Source: JBCBJX01 sp038522735 (GTDB lineage Bacteria > Pseudomonadota > Alphaproteobacteria > Caulobacterales > Parvularculaceae). Taken from it: 16,081 nucleotides of DNA. Location of the stretch: NCBI GenBank assembly GCA_038522735.1, contig JBCBJX010000074.1, forward strand, positions 1-16,081, read 5' to 3'. Position 1 is the first letter of the stretch. Each line of letters starts with the position of its first letter. Below, piece by piece: positions 6,683 to 13,704 of the stretch. Below the pieces are notes generated by a model. That model saw only the letters and a list, made by a program, of their open reading frames with translations. It made no database searches and was not told where the DNA came from. A program made the translations under genes and the position numbers.

Positions 6683-7292
6683 TCGTCGTGTCCTCGTCCC
6701 AGATCAGGCGCGGATCGATCGCCTGTGCCGACAGCATTGTAAGCGCAACGGAAAGGGCGAAAAACCCGACGCCCGGTCCGGGATTGATCGCCACCACTCC
6801 GCCGAGTTGGATCAGCGCGGACAGCGCGGCGACGACGAAGACATCGACCATCGACCAGCGACCGACATACTCGATCACGACATGCGCGGTGTGGCGATGG
6901 TGGTTGTCGATCGGCCAGTTGAGCTGAATGGAAAGGGCGATGAGCGCGATCATCAAGAACTTCGCGATCGGAACAACGAGGCTGGCGATCAGCACGACGG
7001 CGCCGACCGAATAACTCTTGTGCTCAAAAAGCGTGATGACGCCGCCGATGATGGTCGAGGCCGTTTCGTTACCCAGCGACTGGGTCACCATGATAGGAAG
7101 CAGATTGCCGGGGATGTAACAGACGACGCCCGCGATCCACAGCGCCCAGACCATCTGCAGGCTGTTCGGCGTACGCATGAAAACCGGCGCACCGCAATTG
7201 CTGCACGGAGCCCCGGGACGATCGGTTAACTGATGACAAACCCGACAAACAGCGAGGCCGACCTCTCGTGCGGTGACGGCGCCGCCGCTCAT
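6675..7292 (-). CDS. pqiA: PqiA-type inner-membrane protein, second single-domain subunit
   Basis: The 205-residue product corresponds to the C-terminal half of two-domain E. coli PqiA (417 residues). It starts with a Cys4 knuckle, CRVC followed by CSNCG, then four hydrophobic segments including SLQMVWALWIAGVVCYIPGN, VGAVVLIASLVVPIAKFLMI and a WSMVDVFVVAALSALIQLG segment near the end. YVGRWSMVDVF is the conserved PqiA motif. ATG 7292 overlaps the stop of the first pqiA gene (ATGA). The longer frame to 7466 runs into that gene and is not needed. It presumably pairs with the upstream subunit to make a complete PqiA feeding PqiB. Confidence 0.85.
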   Translation of the reverse strand: MSGGAVTAREVGLAVCRVCHQLTDRPGAPCSNCGAPVFMRTPNSLQMVWALWIAGVVCYIPGNLLPIMVTQSLGNETASTIIGGVITLFEHKSYSVGAVVLIASLVVPIAKFLMIALIALSIQLNWPIDNHHRHTAHVVIEYVGRWSMVDVFVVAALSALIQLGGVVAINPGPGVGFFALSVALTMLSAQAIDPRLIWDEDTTNG

Positions 7293-8005
7293 GATCGAAG
7301 TCCTTTCCAAGTGGTGTGCGTGCATTGCGTCGCCTGGGCGAAGGTGAGAGCGCCCACGAGGCCGCACATGCCCCAGAAGGCGGGCCCGATGGAGATATCG
7401 GCGAGCTTGCCGACCTTCACGAGCGAGACGATGACGCCGATGAGGAAGATCTCGGCCATCCCCCATGGCTCAAGGGCGCGGGCGAGGCGGAAGAGGCGGG
7501 TTGAAACGCCTTGAGACGGATCAGGGCCGCGTGCACGGTGCAACACGATGATTAGCAGGACCGCGCGGAGAACCGGCGCTGCGAAAATGAGGAGGAAGCA
7601 GGCTGCGGTGACGATCGGCATCCCGGCCGTCCAGAGGGACCAGACGGCGTCCAGAACCGAAATCCGGTTCGAGAGGCCGGCGCGTTCCACGGTCAGGAAC
7701 GGGAATGACAACGAGACGATAAGGAGGATGAGCGTCGCCACGGCGGCGGCGAGGGCGTTCTCAAGGCTGCGGGAATCCCGCCGCGCGATGACTGTTCCAC
7801 AGCGCCCGCATCGCGAGCGCTCGCCTTCGGCGAGCATCGGCGCGCGCCAAAGGGCGTCGCATTGCGGACAGGCGATCAGACCGGCGAACGCGGAGATCGT
7901 CGGGTTGGATGATGGAACTCGATTGGGAGAAGTGCTGGTCGAACGAGGTAGCGCAGGCGCAGAAGCGCCCGCCATTGCAGTTCCGGCTGCGACGGTTTTC
8001 CTCAC
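7289..8005 (-). CDS. pqiA: PqiA-type inner-membrane protein, first single-domain subunit
   Basis: This corresponds to the N-terminal half of PqiA. A zinc-ribbon-like Cys4 motif (CPQC, then CGRCG 16 residues on) precedes four hydrophobic segments: ALAAAVATLILLIVSLSFPF, a segment around AACFLLIFAAPVLRAVLL, one around EIFLIGVIVSLVKVG and GPAFWGMCGLVGALTFAQA. EPWGMAEIFLIG is the equivalent of the WSMVDVF motif. The open frame reaches 8113, but that start is a TTG only 18 bases from the divergent araC-type gene. An ATG at 8023 has no ribosome site. GTG 8005 has GAAGGGGG four bases upstream and is preferred. It leaves a Ser/Pro/Thr-rich leader of about 40 residues before the zinc motif. It is the first gene of the minus-strand operon. 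Confidence 0.8.
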   Translation of the reverse strand: MRKTVAAGTAMAGASAPALPRSTSTSPNRVPSSNPTISAFAGLIACPQCDALWRAPMLAEGERSRCGRCGTVIARRDSRSLENALAAAVATLILLIVSLSFPFLTVERAGLSNRISVLDAVWSLWTAGMPIVTAACFLLIFAAPVLRAVLLIIVLHRARGPDPSQGVSTRLFRLARALEPWGMAEIFLIGVIVSLVKVGKLADISIGPAFWGMCGLVGALTFAQATQCTHTTWKGLRS

Positions 8006-8131
8006 GACACCCCCTTCTTGCATGACAGCAGGATGACGCAACCAATACTTGAAAGCATGCGCGCCGTCATCTAACAGCCTGATAATCCTTGCAGTAACAA
8101 AGCATCCAGTCAATTCGACCAGTGAGGGTCA
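8006..8131. promoter_or_regulatory. Divergent promoter region between the pqi operon and the AraC-type regulator
   Basis: These 126 bases must carry the start of the long minus-strand operon and of the plus-strand regulator. On the minus strand a TTGACT at about 8113-8108 is a good -35 candidate, with only weak AT-containing -10 matches downstream (around AAGGATTAT). On the plus strand TTGAAA near 8050 and GTGAGGG, the ribosome site before ATG 8132, are visible. An ACTGG repeat occurs twice near 8106-8123. No binding site can be assigned by eye. Confidence 0.4.
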
Positions 8132-9199
8132 ATGCGCGACAGCAACCGGACAATAAGCGACACACGCCGGCGGGCGGAGTTCTCGAGCTCTCTTATGTCG
8201 GCGACGCTGCCGTTCGCTTTATCGCTGGGGCTGAAGCTTGAAGACCTTACGCGTGAACTCGGGATGTCCGCTCGAGATCTGTTTTCCGTCGAAACCCGCC
8301 TTCCGGACGACTTGCCTCCGCGCCTATGGCGGCTGATGGAGCGCCAGCGCCCGGATGAAGCGCTTCCAATTCAAATGGCCAGAGGGGCGCCGATTTCGGC
8401 CATGGGCGATCTCGCCCGCGCTGCGCAGTACGCCGAGAATATTCGCGCAGCACTTAAACTATTCGTGGACCATCAGATACTGCTGGCCGATCGAGCGGAT
8501 TTCAGCCTGTCCGTCGAAGGCGACACGGCCGTATTGGCGTTGGCGCACCCGCTGGACTATATGGACGAGGGAATGACCAGCCACGCTGGACTCGGTCTGT
8601 TCCGCCGCCTGTTTGTGGAGATACTGGAGGTCGAACTCGAACTGGTCGGTGTCGATATCTCATACGCCTGCAAAGGGTCTTTGGAGGAATATGAGACGTA
8701 TTTCTCGGCGCCCGTCCGCCAACGAACTGGACGAAACGCCCTCGTTTTTCCCGCCGAGCATCTAAGCAAGCCGGTAGAGCATGCATGCGCGTCTCTATTT
8801 TTGTATGCTGAGGAACATTTCCGGCAGATGGCCCTGCGGATTGTTGAGCGCGGCGCCCCTGAAGACCTCTCCCGTCTGCAAAACGCCGTCCTGGAAAACG
8901 CAGCGCTCGGCCGGTTTGATCTGATGTCGGTGGCGTCGTCGGCCGGCCTTAGCCTTCGATCGGCTCAACGTCTCGCTGCGCGGTACGAGACCAGCCTTCT
9001 TCGTATGATCGACGATGTGAGAGCCGACATGGCGAAGGACTTGTTGATCAAGCCCGACGCCACAAACGAATCAGTGGGCTCCATCGTCGGATATTCCGAT
9101 GGCAGAGCGTTCAGGAGAGCGTTTAAACGATGGACCGGCCTCTCTCCGTCGCAGTTCCGCCTGCAGAATGCGAAGGAACCCCGAAACAGCGGCGGTTGA
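8132..9199 (+). CDS. AraC-family regulator with arabinose_bd-type N-terminal domain
   Basis: The 355-residue product has a large N-terminal sensor region (about 20-210) of the type found in OruR/ArgR-like AraC regulators. Features include LGLKLEDLTRELGMS and the mid-domain signature YFSAPVRQRTGRNALVFPAE, an F-x-x-P-V/N-F type segment. The C-terminal double helix-turn-helix lies at about 255-346. Its first helix pair is around MSVASSAGLSLRSAQRLA and its second around SIVGYSDGRAFRRAFKRWTG followed by LSPSQFR. ATG 8132 has GAGGG upstream. It is divergent from the pqi operon and precedes the RND operon by 266 bases in the same direction. Control of the RND genes, of pqi, or of both is an inference from position; the inducer is unknown. 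Confidence 0.88.
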   Translation: MRDSNRTISDTRRRAEFSSSLMSATLPFALSLGLKLEDLTRELGMSARDLFSVETRLPDDLPPRLWRLMERQRPDEALPIQMARGAPISAMGDLARAAQYAENIRAALKLFVDHQILLADRADFSLSVEGDTAVLALAHPLDYMDEGMTSHAGLGLFRRLFVEILEVELELVGVDISYACKGSLEEYETYFSAPVRQRTGRNALVFPAEHLSKPVEHACASLFLYAEEHFRQMALRIVERGAPEDLSRLQNAVLENAALGRFDLMSVASSAGLSLRSAQRLAARYETSLLRMIDDVRADMAKDLLIKPDATNESVGSIVGYSDGRAFRRAFKRWTGLSPSQFRLQNAKEPRNSGG

Positions 9200-9206
9200 C
9201 TGGACG

Positions 9207-9220
9207 TCGCCGATCGGCGA
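9207..9220. repeat. 14-bp perfect palindrome after the araC-type stop codon
   Basis: TCGCCGATCGGCGA is its own reverse complement and starts seven bases after the stop. It has no T-run, so it is not a standard terminator. It shares the GCCGATC/GATCGGC half-sites with the repeat at 9425-9442. Confidence 0.6.
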
Positions 9221-9424
9221 GCGGTGTTGGCGCCGCCTACGACACCTCGCAGATCCCGCACTGCGCCGCCGAACGCTGAACAGGCGGCGGGTTAACTTTG
9301 GTTGATGACACTCCGGAATTTGGCGCATATCGTCCGGCTGGTGCGCGAAATGTCCTGAACAACCGGTCGGCCGGTGCCTAGAACATCGTGGTCGTCCGAA
9401 CTCAATCACGGCGTGTGAAATCGA

Positions 9425-9442
9425 GCCGATCATCAGATCGGC
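9425..9442. repeat. 7-bp inverted repeat with 4-base spacer just upstream of the RND operon
   Basis: GCCGATC at 9425-9431 and GATCGGC at 9436-9442 are exact reverse complements around ATCA. It sits between the likely promoter and the ribosome site GAGGG at about 9456-9460, a place where an operator or mRNA hairpin would act. Confidence 0.6.
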
Positions 9443-9465
9443 CGCCAGATTAGGCGAGGGAATTT

Positions 9466-10623
9466 GTGGTCTTCAGGTTTCTAGTGACGATCCTCGGCCT
9501 AGGCGTCATCGGCGTTCTCAGCGGGCTCATGTTCGGTGTTCTCCAGATCGACGATGGTCCGTCTTTGAGGCCCGGGCCGCGACTGACGGCGGCGTCGGCC
9601 GAGGCGGCCGACCGGGCGCAACCGCCGCCGCTGGCGGACGTTGATCAACTGAAGCCGGTGAAGCTCTTCACGATTGGAGCACCCGAACGAGACCTGGAGA
9701 TCATCCTGCCGGCGACGATCGATGCGGCGCAGGAAACGGAGCTTTCCTTCGATATCGGCGGTCGTCTCATTGAGCTGAACGTCGACGGCTCGGACGTCGT
9801 CGCGCAAGGCGACGTGATCGCGCGGATCGACGCTGAAGACCTGCAAAACAATGTCGCTGAAGCGCGCGCAGAATTCTCCCGGGCCGATTCCGAATATCAA
9901 CGCGCGTTGCGCCTCGCCGCACGGGATGCGATTTCCGTCAGCGAGGTTGAAACCCGCCGGACGTCGCGCGACGTCGCCGCAGCCGCCCTCGCAACGGCGG
10001 AGAAGTTGCTGGATGACGCGACGCTGCGTGCGCCATTCAGCGGCTTCATCGCCGATGTGCAGGCTGAGCAGTTTCAAACGGTGGGCGCCAACCAGACGAT
10101 CGCGATCCTTCAGACTTCGGGCGTCGCCGCGACGGTGGACCTGCCCGCGGATCTCATCATCTTCCGCCCTCAATACGAGCCGGCCGAAACGATCGTCACC
10201 CTGGATGCTCTGCCGGGTCAGGAGTTCCCGGCGGAGTTCCTTGAGGCGGCCGGCATCGCCGATCCGGCGACGCAAACATACGAAGTGAGCTTTCTTTTCA
10301 CACCTTCCGACGACCTTCTCGTTCTGCCCGGCATGACGGCCAGCGTGCGCACCAGCCTGCAGCTTGTCGGCGAGGGCAACCGCGTCATTCCGGGCGGCGT
10401 CCGTGCGCCGGTGTCGTCCGTGGTTTCCGTGGGGGGCGACCTCTTTGTGTGGGTCTACGACGCCGGGACGACGACCATCTCCCGGCGCGACATCGTCGTC
10501 GGCGAAGGCGTAGGATCGACCGTCAACGTCGTTGAAGGTCTGGAGGAAGGCGATACGATCGTAGCGGCCGGCGGCGCCAGCCTGAGCGACGGCATGTCCG
10601 TACGCCCCTGGATGCAGGAATGA
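9466..10623 (+). CDS. RND efflux periplasmic adaptor (membrane fusion protein)
   Basis: The 385-residue MFP joins the inner-membrane pump to the outer-membrane channel. One N-terminal hydrophobic segment (about 4-26) is a signal anchor with no lipobox. The first lipoyl half is in GGRLIELNVDGSDVVAQGD, followed by a short alpha-hairpin (about 125-185, ARAEFSRADSEYQRALRLA). The second lipoyl half is LRAPFSGFIADVQAEQFQTV. A beta-barrel and membrane-proximal domain ending VVEGLEEGDTIVAAG complete the normal order. The start is GTG 9466 with GAGGG five bases upstream. It is followed 12 bases later by the pump gene, so the two are co-transcribed. The cargo cannot be read from the adaptor. Confidence 0.9.
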   Translation: MVFRFLVTILGLGVIGVLSGLMFGVLQIDDGPSLRPGPRLTAASAEAADRAQPPPLADVDQLKPVKLFTIGAPERDLEIILPATIDAAQETELSFDIGGRLIELNVDGSDVVAQGDVIARIDAEDLQNNVAEARAEFSRADSEYQRALRLAARDAISVSEVETRRTSRDVAAAALATAEKLLDDATLRAPFSGFIADVQAEQFQTVGANQTIAILQTSGVAATVDLPADLIIFRPQYEPAETIVTLDALPGQEFPAEFLEAAGIADPATQTYEVSFLFTPSDDLLVLPGMTASVRTSLQLVGEGNRVIPGGVRAPVSSVVSVGGDLFVWVYDAGTTTISRRDIVVGEGVGSTVNVVEGLEEGDTIVAAGGASLSDGMSVRPWMQE

Positions 10624-10635
10624 TCCGGGGCCGTC

Positions 10636-13600
10636 ATGAACCTCGCTGAATTCACCATCAAAAACCCTGTCATTACAGGGATCGTCATACTGCTCGCGGT
10701 TTTCGGCGGTTTCATCGGCTACAGCCAGATGCCGCGCTTCGAGGATCCCGAGTTTACGATCCGCGTCGCAAAGGTAATTACGGAGTACCCGGGCGCCAGC
10801 CCCCAGGAAGTTCTCGACGAGGTGACGGATACGCTTGAGATCGCCCTGCAGGAACTCGCTGAAGTCGATGAACTCTCGTCCATTTCAAAGCCGGGCTACT
10901 CGGAGATCTCGATCGACGTCCTATTCAAATATTCCGTCACCAAAGAAGACCTGACGACCGTTTATACGAAAATCCGCAACAAAGTTCGCGATGCGAGCGC
11001 GAGCCTGCCCCCAGGCGCGAGCCAGCCTTTCGTGAACGACGAGTTCGGAGACGTTTACGGGTTGTACTACGCGATCACGGGGGACGGCTTTACGCCGGCG
11101 GAGCTGCAGAATTACGCAGAAGATCTCCGTAAAGAGCTCTTGAAGGTTGAAGGCGTCTCGAAGATCGTGATTCAGGGCGATCTGGATCAGCGCATATATG
11201 TGGAGATCTCCCGCGAGCGCGCCCGTTCGCTCGGCATCCCGATCTCCCAAATCTACGCGACGCTGGAGGCGCAGAACACGGAGAACGCCTCTGGCCGTGT
11301 GATGATCGACAGTGAACGCCTGTTTATCGACCTCGCCGGCGATATCTCAACCGTTGAAGAGCTGAAACGGCTCGTCGTCAACGGCGGCGGCGCCTCGACC
11401 CAGCTCGGCTACATCGCGGACGTTTATCGGGGTTACGAAGACCCTCCGACGCTTCTTTTGCGACAAGACGGAGAATTCGCCGTCGGTCTGGGCGTCGCCA
11501 ATATGACGGGCACGAACGTCGTCAAGATCGGCGCAGCGATCGCGGAGCGATTGGTTGAAATCGAGAGGCGCAGTCCCGCGGGCATCACCGTCCACGAATT
11601 TTACCACCAGGGGAACGTCGTCCAATCCGCGATCAGCGCTTTCGTGGTCAGCGTCGGTCAGGCGCTGATCATCGTCGTCGCGACGCTCTTCTTCTTCATG
11701 GGTCTTCGCTCCGGCCTCATCATGGGGGCGACCGTCCTTCTCACCATGGCCGCAACCTTGTTCATCATGTACCTCGGCGGCTTCGCCATGCACCGGATTT
11801 CGCTGGGCGCGCTGATCATCTCTCTCGGCATGCTGGTCGATAACGGCGTCGTCATCACCGACGGCATGGAGGTCGCGATCCGCGAGGGGAAGGACCGGCT
11901 GAAAGCCGCGATCGAAACCACCCGCGCCAATATGAAACCGCTGATTGGCGGCACTCTTGTCGGGATCATCGCATTCGCGCCTGTAGGTTTCGCGCCGGGC
12001 AGCGCGTCGGAGTATGTCGGTTCGCTCTTCTGGGTCGTGATGTTCGCGCTCGCTTTTTCATGGTTCTTTGCGTTCACCTTCACGCCTCTCCTTTGCTATT
12101 ACTTCATCAAAAAGCCCAAGGCCGGCGCACGGGTCGAAACAGAACCGTACACGAAGGGATTCTATAAAATCTATCGCGGGTTTATCCGTACCGCGATCGA
12201 CTTTCGCGTTCTCACCCTCGCTGTCGCCGGCGTGGTGCTGGTCGCCGGTTTCACCATGTTCTCGCAGGCGCGCAGTGGTTTCTTTCCGTCCTCGACCTCG
12301 CCGCAGTTCGTCGTCGATTACTGGATGCCTGAGGGGACGAGTATCGAGGAAACGGCGGAGCACCTGGACGATTTGGCCGGGTATGTCGCCGGCCTCGACG
12401 GCGTGAATGCGGTCCAGACCCTCATCGGCGGCAACACGCTTCGCTACACGCTGGTTTACGACGTCAACGCTAACAACTCTGCCTACGGTCAGCTCATTGT
12501 CCGCACTGATGCTTACCAACTGAACGGCGGCCTGATCGTCGATATTCAGAACCATCTCGATACGCAAACCGTGGTCGGCGCCGGCCGGGCCTACAAGTTC
12601 ACCAACGGACCGGGCGGTGGTGCGAAAATTGAAGCGGAGTTCAGCGGCCCGGACGCCGCCGTGCTGCGGGCCCTGGTCGAGCAGGCGAAGGCGATCATGC
12701 GCGCCGAAGCGGACGCTTTGCTCGTGCGGGACGACTGGCGCCGCCGTACGCCGACGATCCAGCCTGTCTACTCAGACTATCGCGGCGAGAAAGTCGGCGT
12801 CTCCCGGTCGGACGCCGCCGACGCTCTGCAGACGAACTTCTCAGGCATAGAGATCGGAACGTTCCGCGAAGGAGACGACCTCATTCCGATCATTTCCCGG
12901 GCGCCCGAACGCGAGCGCCGCGAGCCGGGACGGTTGCCCATCATTCAGGCGACCAGCGATACGGGAGCCATTGTTCCATTGGCGCAGGTGGCGACGTCGG
13001 CTCGCGTCCTGTGGCGGGACAATCTCATTCGCCGGGAGGACCGGGAGCTGACCCTCAAAGCCCAGTGCGATCCGCGACCGGGCGTCTATACGGACGACAT
13101 CTTTAAACGCATACGCCCTCAGGTTGAGGCGATCGTGCTGCCGGCCGGCTACAGCCTTGAATGGGGCGGTGAGTACGGGGATTCCGTCGAGGCGCAGGGC
13201 AATCTGGCGACCACGTTTCCCGTCGCGTTTCTCGCGATGATCCTAGTCGTGATCATCCTCTTCAACAGCGTTCGTCAGCCGCTTATCGTCTGGTCCGTCG
13301 TACCGCTTCTTCTCTTCGGCGTCGCCGGCGGTCTTCTGCTGACCAACACGACGATGGAGTTCATGGGGATCCTCGGTCTCCTGTCGCTGGTCGGTCTCGT
13401 CATCCAGAACTCGCTCGTGCTTGTCGACAATACGGATGCTCTAATTGCGGAGGGCAAACCGCGATACGACGCGCTCGTTGAATCCGCAGCGAGCCGCTTG
13501 CGACCCGTGGTGATGGGCGCCGCGACGACGGTTCTCGGCGTCATCCCGCTCTTCTTCGATGCCTTCTTCCGCTCCATGACGGTCGTCATCATGTTCGGCC

Positions 13601-13692
13601 TCAGCTTCGCGACCCTGATTACGCTGTTCGTCACGCCGACGCTGTATGCGGTCCTCTTCGGGATCAAGCGAACCGAGCGGGCGGGGGCCTGA
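10636..13692 (+). CDS. RND-family efflux pump, inner-membrane permease
   Basis: The 1018-residue product has the usual RND duplication: TM1 at the N-terminus (NPVITGIVILLAVFGGFIGY), a periplasmic porter and docking loop, TM2-6, TM7 (FRVLTLAVAGVVLVAGFTMF), a second loop and TM8-12. PEFTIRVAKVITEYPGASPQ and QEVLDEVTDTLE are typical HAE-type pump segments near the N-terminus. Compared with AcrB from memory, the TM4 pair Asp407-Asp408 is Asp402-Asn403 (GMLVDNGVVITDG), Lys940 is Gln924 (GLVIQNSLVLVD), Arg971 is kept as Arg954 (SRLRPVVMG) and Thr978 is Gly961. The gene is otherwise full length with no frameshift. A weak CCGGGG lies upstream of ATG 10636. The exporter class (drug, solvent or other substrate) is not determinable. 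Confidence 0.92.
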   Translation: MNLAEFTIKNPVITGIVILLAVFGGFIGYSQMPRFEDPEFTIRVAKVITEYPGASPQEVLDEVTDTLEIALQELAEVDELSSISKPGYSEISIDVLFKYSVTKEDLTTVYTKIRNKVRDASASLPPGASQPFVNDEFGDVYGLYYAITGDGFTPAELQNYAEDLRKELLKVEGVSKIVIQGDLDQRIYVEISRERARSLGIPISQIYATLEAQNTENASGRVMIDSERLFIDLAGDISTVEELKRLVVNGGGASTQLGYIADVYRGYEDPPTLLLRQDGEFAVGLGVANMTGTNVVKIGAAIAERLVEIERRSPAGITVHEFYHQGNVVQSAISAFVVSVGQALIIVVATLFFFMGLRSGLIMGATVLLTMAATLFIMYLGGFAMHRISLGALIISLGMLVDNGVVITDGMEVAIREGKDRLKAAIETTRANMKPLIGGTLVGIIAFAPVGFAPGSASEYVGSLFWVVMFALAFSWFFAFTFTPLLCYYFIKKPKAGARVETEPYTKGFYKIYRGFIRTAIDFRVLTLAVAGVVLVAGFTMFSQARSGFFPSSTSPQFVVDYWMPEGTSIEETAEHLDDLAGYVAGLDGVNAVQTLIGGNTLRYTLVYDVNANNSAYGQLIVRTDAYQLNGGLIVDIQNHLDTQTVVGAGRAYKFTNGPGGGAKIEAEFSGPDAAVLRALVEQAKAIMRAEADALLVRDDWRRRTPTIQPVYSDYRGEKVGVSRSDAADALQTNFSGIEIGTFREGDDLIPIISRAPERERREPGRLPIIQATSDTGAIVPLAQVATSARVLWRDNLIRREDRELTLKAQCDPRPGVYTDDIFKRIRPQVEAIVLPAGYSLEWGGEYGDSVEAQGNLATTFPVAFLAMILVVIILFNSVRQPLIVWSVVPLLLFGVAGGLLLTNTTMEFMGILGLLSLVGLVIQNSLVLVDNTDALIAEGKPRYDALVESAASRLRPVVMGAATTVLGVIPLFFDAFFRSMTVVIMFGLSFATLITLFVTPTLYAVLFGIKRTERAGA

Positions 13693-13704
13693 AGGAGACG
13701 ACTC

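Larger units (their letters stand above)
9200..9465 (+). promoter_or_regulatory. Regulatory gap upstream of the RND operon, with palindromes
   Basis: This 266-base gap separates the AraC-type gene from the efflux operon and most likely holds the operon promoter and operator. Visible structure: the perfect palindrome TCGCCGATCGGCGA at 9207-9220; ACCGG/CCGGT arms around 9362-9375; and GCCGATC-ATCA-GATCGGC at 9425-9442, 15 bases before the GAGGG ribosome site. TGGCGC (9321) and TGGTGC (9339) with following CGTCC/TGTCC form a weak direct repeat. No convincing -35/-10 pair stands out and no gene is seen here. Confidence 0.45.

Noticed and set aside
5330..7229. Several long plus-strand frames opposite pqiB and pqiA
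   Set aside because: Their products are rich in Arg, Asp and Pro and have no domains. The minus strand carries clear MCE and PqiA proteins.
7289..8113. The longest possible start (TTG 8113) of the first pqiA-like gene
   Set aside because: It would leave only 18 bases to the divergent regulator and has no ribosome site. GTG 8005 has GAAGGGGG at a good distance.
9499..10275. Long minus-strand frame opposite the RND adaptor
   Set aside because: It is an antisense frame produced by GC-rich codon bias, with Arg/Asp-rich low-information sequence. The plus-strand adaptor explains the region.
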